Below are positions 47,515 through 60,100 of a stretch of DNA of 64,000 nt, one piece after another. This DNA comes from Rostratula benghalensis (lineage: Eukaryota > Chordata > Aves > Charadriiformes > Rostratulidae). The number at the start of each line of letters is the position of its first letter. Positions within the stretch are counted from its first letter, which is position 1. A model generated the notes under the pieces. That model saw only the letters and a list, made by a program, of their open reading frames with translations. It had not been told where the DNA came from and made no database searches. The stretch is from contig VXAI01000138.1 of NCBI GenBank assembly GCA_013399305.1, positions 2,051,096 to 2,115,095 of the forward strand. The letters are read 5' to 3'. Made by a program: the position numbers and the translations under genes.

Positions 47515-48250
47515 AAAATGTGGTTTTCTCCCCGGCCCCGCCGCAGCGAATGGGTGAAAACGATGAAAAAACGGGGCAGGCGGGAGCAGCCCGTCCGAGT
47601 TCTGGAGCATCGGGGCAGGAAGCCGAGCCAAGAAAGAACACATGGTGGTTGTGTGTAGCAGTGACACTTCAAGAAAAATCGCTTTGAGTCGTGAGCCTGA
47701 TCACTTAACTGCAGCGGGCACCCTCCCAGATTTCCTGAGCCGAATGTAAATTGCCTGAGGAAGCGTCGTCCCCCCCCCTCCTGCCCCTCGCCCCGGCACC
47801 GTTCCCCCGTCACACACACGCTCCCTCTGACTGCACACCCTATGTCTCAAAAGCCGTTTTACTGTGTTTACAAATTATGAAAATTCTGGTGGGTTAATTA
47901 TGAAAATATTGGTGAGTCTGTAAGGCTGGCTCCTGGATGGAGCCGGAGCAGAAAACAGGCTGGAAGGGCCCTTGAAAAATGAGCCGCTTTTCTCCCTGGG
48001 CTCCGGGAGCCGGTGGGTTTTGTTGTTCCAGGGTACGACCCCGCCGCTCTGCAAAAACCGCTTCACAAGGGGCAGCTCCGGAGCCCGGGCTGGGATTTAC
48101 TCCCCGGGCCTGTCCGGCCGTGGCAGGGGGGAGAGGGACAAAGAGAAGGGTGGTGGGAAGGATGGAGCCTGCTTTCTGGGAGCCGGGAATAAACATCCCC
48201 ACGTGGGCCAAAAGGCAGATCTGCGGTGCGGAATTCAAGGGGAGTTCCTC
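47515..48250. promoter_or_regulatory. CpG-island-like block
   Basis: This is the most CpG-dense stretch in the window. By eye there are about 11 CpGs in 47531-47635, about 8 in 47740-47822 and about 12 in 47978-48125, well above the local background. It has GC-box-like GGGGCAGG/GGGCGG-type words, C9 (47770-47778) and SmaI-type CCCGGG. Long open frames on both strands (104-137 codons) follow from the GC content and show no domain. CpG islands usually mark promoters, so an unannotated transcript start or an orphan island near a developmental gene is possible. I see no clear TATA box or donor. Confidence 0.4.
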
Positions 48251-48504
48251 AATTCACACCGCTTCAGCCACTGCTCCCCAAATTAACTTCAGTCTCATCT
48301 CAGCCCATTGGTGTGAAACGCAGAGGGCTCACCCTGACTCCAGCAGAAGAGGTTTTTGCTCTGGTCCAGTTCCCCTGACTCCAGCAGGATAAACCCTGCC
48401 CTGTGCCTTGATGTGAGCACCGGTGGGATCAGTTCCAACTTTGTCTGTGTAGTTACCGCAGATTTCACGTTAGGTTGAGAGGAAGAAGGGCATGTCCTGC
48501 AGAG

Positions 48505-48600
48505 CTGACTCCTGAAGCCAATGAAGTCACTTCAGCAGCAAAACTGACCCACTGCTCTGAGCTAATTTTCTGTATTTACCCAGTACAAGTGAGAGGAAAA
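48505..48600 (+). repeat. Ancient amniote repeat remnant
   Basis: CCTGAAGCCAATGAAGTCAC and, further on, TATTTACCCAGTACAAGTGA with GAGGA resemble in order the widespread old amniote repeat with GAAGTCAATGGAGTTAC and TTTACACCAGTGTAAGTGAGAG. Two separate matches in the right order make chance less likely, though overall divergence is high. The family is remembered by motif only. Confidence 0.4.
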
Positions 48601-49669
48601 GGTATTTTCGTTCTCAGCTCGTTGTCAATACAACAGCATTTTTTTCATCAACCCCTTCATTTCAAAAGAGTTACATCAGGGGACAAAGGTTAGAGAAAGG
48701 GTGATTTTTCTGCTTTACCTCTTTCCTTATCTCCTCTAAAGAAAACAGATTTTTTTTTAGTTTTTCAGTATTAGTAGAGGGGAAAGAATCTGTGTAAATT
48801 TGTGATAGCATTACTTCACATATACAGGTAAATAAAGGAGGATACTATAAATATATATATAAAAAATATACATTCACAGCCTGACAAACCTGCTCAATTC
48901 TCATTGCATTTGAATTCTATTTCATGATGATACATTAAAACCTAATGTGTAGCACTGCATATCTTGAACAGTACAAAATTGATCCATCTTCTAGTATGTA
49001 ACACATAGTTTAGACACTTCTGAATTTGTTAGAAATGCACACTCCGTGTTCTTTGCTTAAAAAAGAGAATTTGACTATGACTTTGGGATGCATGTTACCT
49101 TTTTTGGGAACTCTAGGTTTTCTAGTTTCACATCCTTGTTCTATGGTTTGCTTTTTATTCCCACAAATGAAAACCTCTTTTGGACTTTTAAAGAAATGTC
49201 AACTTGAAATTTTCAATAATTTCTCTTTTTTTTTCACCATGAGAAAGGTATTTACCTGATGTTTGCCATCACCACTTTCAACCAACGTGAAACTTGAAAA
49301 GTTTCTCAGCCAGTTATCCTTTAAATATCCATGAGACCGTGAGCAACCCCTGAACATCTCTGCTGAAGACTCGTGGATCCCCCAATGATCGCTATAAACG
49401 TTAAACCACTGAGGGTCTTTGGGGCTGATGGAGTTAACAGGAGGGTTCTGGCCTTCTTCTGGTCTTGTCAACAGCTCTGGAAAGCTCTTTCCATCCGTAC
49501 TTTATAGAAAGCATAAGTGGTGTCTTCCTGCAAAAAATTCCTTCCTCATAATTTGTGAGGCTTTGCTGGGTTGTGTGTGTACTATTTGCTGGCAGAATTG
49601 GTTATTAGTGGTTGCTTTTTTTTGGTAATAGATGTTCTTGCTGTGTTTTTGTAAAAGTGTCCAGGTATT
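48601..49669. other. AT-rich unique noncoding sequence
   Basis: A TATATA-rich run lies at about 48849-48870. Nothing else was recognised, and frames are under 100 codons. Confidence 0.55.
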
Positions 49670-49870
49670 TTGTGGGTTGTGATTATTATTATTATAAATT
49701 ATTACACTTGGGTGCATAATGTTCATTCCATGCCGTGCACGGTTATCAATTTGCAATTTGTGTGAGATTAAGGGGAATTCTGCCTGCAAAGTTGGTTTAG
49801 CAGCAAATAAATCGAGCTGCTGCTGTAATTGATGGCCAAACACTCCATGCTCCTGCAATTGCAGCGGAGA
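49670..49870. promoter_or_regulatory. Enhancer-like block with ATT repeat
   Basis: A short (ATT)n run (about 49681-49695) is followed by TTATTACACTTG, GTGCATAATG, ATCAATTTGCAATTTG and GTAATTGATGG. The density of TAAT/ATTTGCA-type words and low CpG suggest a conserved element. Evidence is compositional. Confidence 0.22.
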
Positions 49871-49988
49871 ACACCTCCAGCACGACTGCTCCTGTGAAAG
49901 TACTCCTCGGACACCGCGTCAAAAATACCAGCTTGGCCCCATTATTCTAAAGCTAAATTGATCCATATGATTGGAGTATTGCCCAGAA

Positions 49989-50016
49989 TTTTTTTTTAAT
50001 TTTTTTTTTTTTTTTT
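49989..50016. repeat. Interrupted poly-T tract
   Basis: Two T runs separated by AA. Low complexity only. Confidence 0.85.
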
Positions 50017-50243
50017 ACTCAAACAATCATTTTGAAATTACCATTATCGATACACTAATGCATGTTGAAGGCTCGTTGGGTCTGACATAGGAAGTGATGT
50101 AATAAGGGAACCCTTAATACTCGCGGCCCTCAAACAGGAAACATTTTCCTCGAGGAATAGTATACTTGAAAACTGCAGATTGCAATTTAATATTAACCAG
50201 ATTTCTACATTAAACATGATTTCCGAGAACAATTTGATTTTTC

Positions 50244-50293
50244 TTTTTTTTTTTTTTTTTTTTTTTCCCCCCCCATTTCCCCCCACACCCCCC
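50244..50293 (-). repeat. T23-C8 tract with G-rich complementary strand
   Basis: T23 (50244-50266) abuts C8 (50267-50274), then two further C6 runs separated by short spacers. The minus strand therefore reads G6, TGT, G6, AAAT, G8, then A23. Three long G-runs with short loops could form a quadruplex by slippage of the G8. Such tracts are prone to sequencing error and polymerase slippage. Confidence 0.8.
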
Positions 50294-51811
50294 AGCTTCT
50301 TCTCAAAATGATCAAAACTGCATCCAACCGCAAGCGGCTCCTGGAATGAGCCCGTGGCTGCCTGCAATTGAAATGTCAGCCCCGGCAATTGCGGAGGTAA
50401 ATCAGATCCCTCTCCCAGCCCCTGCCACTCACTGCGTCCCTGTCACTCCCAATCTGCCTCGGGTACCCACACGTGTCACCAACCCTCCCCTGGTTGGGTA
50501 CCTCTTGCTTCAGGGGTGTTTGAAGATCTCCCCAGGGATTTTATGGTGGTGTTGCCCATTAATACTGAGCCAGTACCAGCTGGTGGAGTAACAACAGCCC
50601 AGCAGCAATGAAACCCGGTTGTATTTTTGCAGGCAAAAGGCAAATTGCCTGATCTGCAGAGCGGTGTGAGGGACAGGAGGAGGAGAATTAACAACTGCAC
50701 AAATATTTCATGTTCTGGACTGAGTAGCTACTTGATTCTTCAACTGACCACTCCTATTTGTATGTATTTGTTTATGGTCTGGGACTCCTGTCCACAAGTA
50801 GTCATGATGCCAGGCTGTTAAACACAGCAAACAAAAAAAGTTGTCCCTGTCTCAAAGAGCTTCCAACGTGAGTGTCACCCTGCAGAACCCCTGGTACCAA
50901 CAAATGGGACTAACGTCACCTTCCCTGCGGTGTTTGGGTGTCTGTGAGCTCCCAGGGGGAGGTATCCTCACTGCTCCCTGCAAAGGTCACCTCCAGGAAG
51001 CCATCCAGGCTGAGCCAAACACAACTCATTTCACCATCTCCTTCAAAAGTCAAGTCAAACCACACCACTGGTGGCAAGACATGTTTACCAGGGCTGCGAC
51101 GGTGATGAGCTTAAAAATAGCACGTGTTGAAACGGTCCTTACAGAGGCGAAGGAAAAGGGATGGTGTGGCAAAAGGGAAGAAAGGAGATGGAGAAAATCT
51201 GCCATAGAAGCCTTCTGACTTAATGCAACATTTCTCTGGAATTGTCTAATTGCTTTCCAGAGGCCTGCTCCTACAAAATAAAACACTTCCAAGAGCCAAA
51301 TATTTCAAAACTCAGGACATCTCTGCCACACAGCCAGATCCCGCATGGAAAGGGGTTTTTTTTTACAGAAGTAAAGGCAAAGAACAACAGAGAAGAACGT
51401 GGCTGCTGCCAGCCAGTGGCTGGAGCAGGAGCATCAGTTCTGCTGGAGAACTGCTCCTTAAAACTCACCTGCTGAAAAAAAAACTTCTTTCCAAAAAGGT
51501 CTTCAAAGGTCAGAAGCCCCGGGGTGGCATTCTGCGCTCTGCTGCTCTGCAGGCTGAGGAACGTGATGGGAGAGGAGAGTCACACCTTCCTCCACAGGGA
51601 CAAGAAAGGTCCATCTCACCGGTGAGCTCTCCCACTTTGCATGAGGAGTGCTTGAAAGGGGTTCAACAAAAGACCCACAGCAAAGAGCATCCCCTGAGCT
51701 GCTGAAGGAAGAGAGGATCCACTGGAAGTAGCCTTTCCCTCTGCTTTGAAATGCAAGTGCTTTGTTCCTTGCCTGGTTTGAAACGGTCTTCTGTGCTCTC
51801 ACATGGAAGAA
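50294..51811. other. Unique noncoding sequence
   Basis: The plus frames at 50841-51218 (125 codons) and 51250-51705 (151 codons) have no recognised domain and overlap minus frames. No repeat family was seen. Confidence 0.5.
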
Positions 51812-52582
51812 TCAAGAATATTGTTCTCCAGCCAGAACTGAAATGTAAACCAGGATCCCCCAAGAGCGGAGTGACAATGTTACACTAATCCATCCCACTT
51901 CTGCCGAAGCGGTGCACATGGAGGAGGAGGTTAACCACGCTGGTGCCTCCTGCCGTGGGCAATCACTGTAATGTAAATTGTGACCTTCACACAATGGCTG
52001 GTTGGAAACATTTACAGGGAGACTAAATCCCTCCCAGGTTGTGTGATAGCACAGCCTTTGTTTTCTTAGGCTGTTGTTCCCCCCTTGGCACAGGGTACAA
52101 AGCCATCCAGGGGCTCTGAAATCCGTGGAGCACAAGCTCGGACTACCCGTGTGCTGCCAGAAGAACTGACAAGCGTGCAAGAAAAAAGGCTCTTTGGGCT
52201 GCCAAGTCATGTAGCTTTTGAATGGAGGAGCCTCCCCATGAAAGATCCTCGCTTTCCCAATCGACAAAACCCTGATCTGCCATGAAGTTCTCCCACCTAC
52301 GTTGGTCTTCGGAAAAGGAGCCCTCACGGAGGCTCTGGCCCAGGACAACTGCTGTTCTGTGCCAAATGAAACCCATTCTGCAGCAGTTCCACAGTGTGTG
52401 ACACCGTAGGCACAGGCAGCTGGCAGAGGGCAGTGAGAAACCAGGGATTGAAAGACATTTTGGAAAAGGAAGCCCAAGGGCAGGTGGTATTTGGTGCCAC
52501 AGAAAGGTGATGGCCACTCTTTGCTGGCTTCTGGCCACAAAAACATTGTCAAGGACCTTTGAGGCAAGTGACCCCATCCCAA
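51812..52582 (-). other. Longest unexplained open frame (256 codons)
   Basis: A Met-to-stop frame of 256 codons on the minus strand, with a second 152-codon frame overlapping it in another phase (52143-52601). It is the longest in the window and not derived from the CR1 fragments. In sequence of about 50% GC, a stop-free run this long is uncommon by chance over 64 kb. The product is rich in Trp, Cys and Ser with no signal peptide, transmembrane segment or domain that I recognise. Amino-acid usage does not look like a typical conserved protein. It may be chance, a lineage-specific ORF or the remnant of an old coding element. Confidence 0.15.
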
Positions 52583-52601
52583 GCCAATGATGCCAAGGCA
52601 T

Positions 52602-54000
52602 TTGTCAGTCCTGCCAGAAACGTACAGGAATATAGGAATGAATATAGGAATAAACTAAAAAAACAAAGAAAGAAAAGCAGAGCTTTGCATATTTTTGCAT
52701 ATATGCCTTGCGTATTATATTTTAAATCCTAGCCCTTGTGATCAAGAGAGTGCACTGGGTTTGAGTCAGTTCGGTCAGAGCATCAGCTCTGGTTTAGGGT
52801 TTACCAATGACAGGATTAATTTGCTTCAGCCAATTGCAGTTGAAGATTTCTTTTGAAATTCTGGTCAAAATCCATATTCTAATCCCGAACGATGGATGGG
52901 AGCGTTCCCTGCCCTCACCTCTCCAGTGTAGTCCCCAGATCTGAAGGGCGAGTGCATGTTCTGCTCCATCTCTCCACAGATTTGCTGCTCTCTTCCAGAT
53001 GCAAGAATGAAACCTGAAATTTTTTAGAAGGAAATGAGAATTTTCCTGGCTCCAAGGAACCTCCTGAGAATAGCTCCCATATTTTTGGGGACGGACAACA
53101 GACTCCCAAGAGAGCTTGAAAAAGTGGCTGACTCCCTTGGGTTTCTTCTCTAAACTGGATGCAATTTCATATTCCCAGTCTGTCCTGTTCTCCTTTTAGG
53201 TTTGTGGCTTTGGAGAGCCACCTATATGTGCCTATTTTCCTTCACTAGGTGTCAGGTAACAAGCTGTTCTGAAACAGTGTGTACCAGCACGGGAACAGCA
53301 GGGTGAGAAATCACTGCCAAGAAGTTGGGGGGAATTTCTTTATCCTTAGCCTTGCTCCAGCGACAACATATTTGTTAAATGCAGCTAATTAGGGGAGGCT
53401 GATAGAACAAGCCTGTGAGTGTTGCAGCCTGGCTGGCGGGGTACCCCGCGTGTGTACTTTCTAGATTCAAAAGAGCTCGGGGAGTTTCTGTGTCTAAGAT
53501 ATGAGTCTCTCTTTATACGAAACATTTCTTGAACAAACATCAACCTCATGAGGGAAGTGCTTTTTTTTTTTATTTTATTTTATTTTTCCTGTCCCCAGAA
53601 CCTCAAGATAAAATGAAAAATGCCAGGATGTAAAATATCCCATTGGGCTCTATTTTACCTGGTTACCAACACAAACACTGGTACCGGTTCCTCAGCTGGC
53701 ACGAGCTGGCACCTTTTCAATGACATCCCTTGAACCATGCCAATCCACCCAATGACATTCTGCTTTTTAGCCAAAATACTCCGTGGCATGTGTTCCCGTC
53801 TTTCTGGAACCGTTTATAGTTCCTGCAGTATCATTTACCACCGTTTTCTCTCAGTGTCTTTCCAAGAGAGCTGTAAATGTACAGTTCTGCTGCAGGCACA
53901 AAAGGGGACAGAAAGAAGGAAGGTAGGTCAGACCAAGAGGGGACAGCAAAAAAAGCCAGATCTCTGGGCGATTCCACAGCTTTCAGCGTTGGTTGTATTT
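52602..54000. other. Unique noncoding sequence
   Basis: A tandem ATATAGGAATGA/ATATAGGAATAA pair lies at 52629-52652. A doubled TTTGCATAT (octamer-like half sites) is at about 52684-52702. A T10 run followed by TTTTA repeats lies at 53560-53587. No gene was recognised. Confidence 0.55.
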
Positions 54001-57000
54001 GGCAACGCGGAGTTCAGGCATCCAAATTTATTGTGAAGTAAGAATTTACCCCACACAGGCTCAGGCAGAGCCACAACCTGTACGTGGCTTTGCTCACGAG
54101 GGCTCTGCTCCTTCCCAGAGTCTTCTCCGGGGGCTTCAGTCCGTTAAGGTGGGCACAGAGGACAGATAAGGGACCTGGTACTTCCCACTGTGCTGCCACA
54201 GTAACTGCCCAAGTCCCCAGGGAAGATTAAGGAGTGTAATACCTGGCAGTGGTCAAATCACCTCTCTCATGACATTTTCTGTTTTCTCACACTGCTTCTT
54301 GTCATCCTCCTGACTTCAAGGTGGGTCTCAAAATGCTGCTGAACTCTCATTCAGTTCCATTTTGGACCCTCTCTGAACTCACTCTCTGCTGGTACAAATG
54401 ACTGTGGAGGGGAAGGAGTAACAGAGACCCAACCTCATGAGCTTTTTTTCAAGGTAACTTATTTTGTGGTTACTTAAATACGGATTTTAGTACACCTTTG
54501 TGAGCATATAGTTTTTCACCGGATAACATGATCACAAAAGCCCAAACAATCAGGCTTATGGTTGTAATTATCGGAAACACATTTATGTAATGCAATAGAG
54601 AAAAGCTTAGTCTTATGGTTTTAAATCTATGTATAACTCTAAATTCATCAAGAAAGCACACTGTAAGAGGGAGAAAAAGATACTCCCTCCTCCCTCTCTG
54701 AAATCCCCGAAGGAAAAAGAAAGCAAATTTGTGAGGGAAACCTCAGCCTTAATGCAATCTCCAAGTGATGGGAAACCCACGGCTACAGAGTCCATAGAGA
54801 GTCAGAGGGAGTTGCAGTTGTGTGCTGTGTTGATTAGCTCATGCACTCAGAGGAACAGCACAGTTTCTCAACACCAAACTTCATTACAATGAACATAATT
54901 AGCTGATTTTCAGCAGATTAGTCGGTTATCACCATTGGGAAGTGCTGAAGTACTGATACCCCCAACACTCCTGTCCAGAATGGAGCTGCTAAATCTGATT
55001 TCTCGGGCTGGGATTGCTCATTTTGCAAGCGATGCCGGCAAGAAATATCCAAACATCGTTTGCTTATTTATTTGTTTTATCCCTCCTAGGTAGAACATGC
55101 TACTTTTTGGTCGTGACTGAAGATCCCAGAAATTGTCATTGCTTGCATGGGGAGGAAANAAAAAAAAAAAAAAAAAGATATAAAGACTTGCTAATTCTGA
55201 CATCACCCTCGTGTCAATAAGAGACCCCCGTCGTTATCCCATCCCAGCTGGCAAGGAATGATGATGCTGTGATTGCCAGCAGCTGGATTGCTCTGGGCTG
55301 GGTCCTCCTGCCAGGTGTTTGAAATTAAACAGAATTTGCAGGAAATTAAATGGGCCAAGGTGGGCAAGTGGTGCTGTGCTGGAAGTCAGGCTGTAGCAGC
55401 ATCACCCCAGGTTGGAGTTTGGGAGGTAGAGGAGCAGCTTTCTCCCTGGAACCCCACAGTTTGTGCAGTGGGTGGAAGGTAAGATGCTCCCTGTACTGTT
55501 TTGTCTTTCCATCTCTGATAAAGACCAGTTTTTCTCTGTCCTGCCTGGAGATGCTAATGCAGAAAATGCTTCTCAGTTTCAGTGTGTGCTGGTTTGCAGC
55601 CACAGATTTGCTTTGTGATTCTGGCCATTCCCTCTGGTTTGTTGAGGGCCCTTCCACAAACTCATCTCACTCCGAATGGAAATACCCACTTGGCTGGAGT
55701 AACCTGTTGGTGTGTGTGTGTTTATGGCCTTCTTGGTGGCTTTAACCTAGGAGCTGCTCAAAGCCCTACCCCCTGGATTGAGCAGATGATGCTGTAGAAG
55801 CTGCAGTCTGGGGGAAGTGACTCTGGGTTAAAAAAGCTAAAGCTTCCTCAGTTGATTTTCAGGACCCAGTGGGGCAAAAATTAGTTTACTGGTACCTGCA
55901 GTAAATGTTTTCTGAATCTGACTCTTATTTTTGAGGGTATTGAGGGGAAAGTCACAGTTCCAGTACAAGTATTATTTTCACTGGAGCCAGCTGCTGATGG
56001 TTATTATTAATTGAGGAGCTGGTGGATGCCATCTTGAATGGCAATGAAATATCGTGACAAAACACGATATGCTGTGTGGCACCTCCTCTTTCCCATTATG
56101 ATCAGATGTAATATTTGTGTTCTCTTGTGCCTTTGCTCTCATGCTTTCTAAAGCTCGGCATCTGCATCTATGCCTGGTCTGGAAAACTTCTCTTTGTTAA
56201 AAATGGCTTTGGATGGTAAAAGATAATTCTGCCTTTGCTTGTTGCAGACAGGGAGTGTTACTCTTGGGGAGCTGAGGGTTATGGCCTCCAATTCACACTG
56301 TGGAGGGAATAGGAATTTTAAGAGCCTTCCCTGGGTGCTCACCCACAGGCCATGCTGCCAACTGCATGTGAAGTGGCACTTTGGTGCCTTTGGGAAGAGG
56401 TTGCCGGGACCATCTTGCATCAATGACTGGTTTTTTTACAGTTTTATTGCGTTTTTCTCATTGTGCAGGAATGAGAAAACTGAGTAACTGCTGTTTCTTG
56501 CAAAAGCAGATGGTGGCAGATTGGTCTAGGTGACCTTAGCAGAAGGCATCATTTATTATTCCAAAGTTCCATATAGTTTGTTAAAACATTTCTCTTGACT
56601 ACCTACGACAAAGCCAGCACTCTTGCACTCCTACAGCTGTTTCTCTCTTGGCTTCATACAGTAAATCCCACCTACCCTGTAGTCCAGCAAATGCTCTCTT
56701 CTTTGAGACAGCCTCTAACAGACCATTCACTGATGGGGAACTGTACTATAATGAATTTCAGAGATGTGGATTACAGCCTGTTAGTGCTGCTTTTGTTTGT
56801 GTATTTTTTCCCCTATTTCTCTACTGATACATGAATCATCAGGTATTTCACAGTGTATTTTATCATTTGTCAACAGTTATGAGGGAAGAAATAATCTTTT
56901 TTTGAAAGTAGAGTAACTGAAGTTATTCTTATTGTTTTATTGGCAAATAAAAATATAATTTATTAGCCAGTCAAGAGCAATAACTCAAGTGTACTACTTC

Positions 57001-57071
57001 AGAATAGCCCGTTAAGATCCTTTTTCATATTAATTTTGTCTGGACATCTGTAAGTAAACTAAAAAAAAAGA
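54001..57071. other. Unique noncoding sequence with an ambiguous base
   Basis: A lone N sits at 55159 inside an A-rich run. A short (GT)n is at 55708-55720. Frames of up to 131 codons (plus, 55350-55745) have no domain and overlap minus frames. Positions 56860-57060 are strongly AT-rich. Confidence 0.5.
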
Positions 57072-57159
57072 CCTGGCTTTTCAAAAGTACTTAGGTGTCT
57101 AACTCCAGGTTATTTCAATAGAAATTGGGCAGATCAGTCCCTTTGAGCACCTGGGCCCC
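57072..57159 (+). repeat. Ancient sauropsid interspersed repeat remnant
   Basis: CCTGGCTTTTCAAAAGTACT, TAGGTGTCTAACTCCAGG, ATTTCAATAGAAATTGGGCA and CCCTTTGAGCACCTGGGCCC reproduce, in order, a repeat familiar from turtle and crocodilian genomes. There the theme is TTTTCAAAAGTGCTTAGGTG, CCTAACTCCCATTGA and TTTGAGAATCTGGCCC. The match is imperfect but spans about 88 bases. I cannot name the family with confidence. It must predate the bird lineage if the identification is right. Confidence 0.5.
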
Positions 57160-60100
57160 AGCCAGGAGGCACAAGCCACACTGCAGGGAAGATGTGAGGA
57201 CTCATCTACACAGCCACTGGAATTATTCCTCCTGCTCCCATTTAACTCTTTCTCTCAGGCTGGTGCTGCCCAGTTCATTTGTTTGAATTCAACGCATTTT
57301 GGGAATGTTTGCTTTCTGCCTCAGGTGAGGGCCATACAGCAACTGAACATGAGCCAAAGATTTTTTTTCCTTTTTTGCTTTCTGTCTGTCTTGGTTGCCC
57401 TAAAAGTAAGAAAACAGTGAAAATAGTAAAACAAACAAGAAGAAATGATCTGCTGGGGTGGAGTTCTTCCTTTTTCCATCACAGAAATTTTTTAGCAAAA
57501 CACCCTGAAAATGTTTGACATCCATTTGTGGAATCTCTGTAATTAGAATGAGTAAAGGGACATGTCAAGTACACCTACCTTGTCAACTACATATGCCTTT
57601 TTTTTTTCTACCCCCCTCAATGGCTTTAACTTGTTCTTCTGATTGGCATCTGCAGAGAAATTATAATTAGCCTGTGATATGCACTTGGTGTGCATAATGC
57701 TGGGGTTTTTCTATAGGTATGCATATATTCCCACACAACTCCTAGGAGGATTCCTTTAACTAAACAGCTCACAGTATCCAGGGGAGCAAAAACATGAAAA
57801 TAAAAAGATCTCTGTGAATTGGGTTGGTGGTCTCCAGCACATTCCTGGTGGATGCTTGCCCACATCGGCACAATGCTGTCTGCTGCAACTGCTGCTGGCA
57901 ACGGGGCTGAGCGAGCTACAGAGAGAGTTGGCATCCAGAGTGGTCCCAGCAGGTCTGGTCTGGGCAGTGCAGAGGGAGCTTTCCTTGCCCAATGGGATGT
58001 TCCTCCAAATCTGGAGAGACCATGTCTCTTCCAAGGATCAAAGTCTTATTTGTGGTTGCACTAATTTACTTTTTTTTTTAATATCTCTCCCCACTTTTGT
58101 CCATACAATCTTCTAATTCTATCCAGAAACAGGTTATTGGGCAGAAGCTTTCTTGAACAATCTTTATGGTGAAGGTGTTTGCCTAGGTCTGTGCTGGTAG
58201 TTCTTTTTTTTTTAAAAAAAAAAAACTTCAGTGAAAAATGGCAGGGAAAATCTGCTATTCTTTTCTTAATTCCTCTGTGGTGGAGTCTGAAGATCTTGCT
58301 TTCCTGGAAACTGATGGGTGTGACTTTTCTGTCTTATGATCTCAAGATTAAAAAGACAGCCTGCATTCCACCAGCTTTGCTTAAGCCTTGGGTGTTGAGC
58401 CTGTCTTCTGAACACACACCTTCCCTCTCCAGCTGGAGGAGAGAGAAGTGGGGAAAAAATGCCTGTGTGTGCAAAGCTGTGTCCTTGGTGAGTCCCAGCC
58501 AAGGACTGGGTGGTGGGGTCCACTCAGGTGGAGGTGAAAACTGGACATGAGGTTTTCTGGCTGTAGTGATACCATATATTATACATCATATTGGGGTGTA
58601 AGAGCTTTGATGTTGCACCTTCCCTCCCACCCGTGATGCAAAGTTCTTGTGGTGTTGCTGGTTATTGTCACTTCACCCATGGCCAGGGTGGAGGCAGAGG
58701 TGACAGCCACCATGGCTGGGTGACATGTGGAGTGCTGTGGGTCAGTGGGGACACAGAGCCTTGCCTGCATGAAGTCAGGAGGCTTTAATGGAAGGTTGTG
58801 TCTTTCATAAAGTCCTTGGGAACAGGACTGGAGAAAGAAGGGGCTTGGGTCTGTGAGCCCTTCCGCAGGTTGGTTTAGTGTTTGGGTGTTGTTACTGCTT
58901 GTTGATGGGTACAAAGTTCCTGGGGGATGGGAATCTGTGCAACCAGACTACACCTCTCCTATCTCCCAGGTGAGCAGTTCAATCTCACTATGGCATTTAT
59001 GATGATCAAATTAAGCAGGTGTTATGTGCTTAATTACAATCCCATTAGCATTGAAGAGGGTTGGGGTTTTTTTCCCCAGTGATAGCTGTGGGTTGTGCAA
59101 CAGCTCCTCAGATTTGGAAGATAAGGTGTGTGTTGGCTTTCCTGTTGAAATGTCATGTCTGAAGCGGTTTGTAAAAGCTTTATTCACAGACAGCCAAAAA
59201 GAATCTTGGTGAGAGGGAAAGCTACTGTCAAAAGAAACTCTGAGCAGTCCTGCTGTGGTAAATAAAGGAGACAACTGCAGAGACAGAAAGGGAAATATAA
59301 ATAAATAGACTTGAAAAAATAGAATAACTCCTACTTCAAATATTTTGATCTATAGGAACATCAGGGCTTTGAGTTGTGTGTGTGCTCTCCAGCAACATTT
59401 TTCCCTGTGTGTCAACACAGGGGGCTCTCATACCAGATCTTTGTAAGGAAATCCCATAACTATAACCTAATCTTTGTCTCAAAAATGGGCTATTCCTTAT
59501 TTTGTGGTTTGGGGAGGATGGCAAAGCAACAGAGGGACGAATCCATCCTTTTTGTGTGTTCCTGTGCAGACAGGGCACGTTCCTCTTGCTGCAGCGCTGC
59601 TTCTCAGAGCAGTGACCTGCAATTCTCGCCACTTCCGAACCCAGGGATTCCTCCAGCCTTTTTTTTTTTTTTCTGGAACCTGACAAGCCACTGCCTGGGT
59701 ACCCAGAGCACAGGTTTGCAACCCCGATGTGTGATAAATTAGACCTTTCACTCGAAGTTTTTCCTGGCAGGAGTACTAGAACAACCCTCTGAATAGCTAC
59801 TACTGCTGAATTTTAAAATCTCTCTGGCTCTTTCCTCAGCCAAAACTTAAAGTTACAGTCAACTGGAGTTTGGCAAAGTGTCATGTTCTGTAACCTTATC
59901 TTTTTATAACAATCGTGTTTATTAGTATTATACACTGTGTTCTAGGGCCCCTCTGTCGAGCCAGGGTGCTGGTTCTGCTGCAGCAGGAGGTAGAGTTTAG
60001 GTGGTCGTAACGGGGGTTTCAAAGGGTGTAAAACCAGCCCCGGCAGCGTGCTCCAGGGCTGCAGACCCCACAGCTAAGGAGGGGGATGCTGCTGAGCAGA

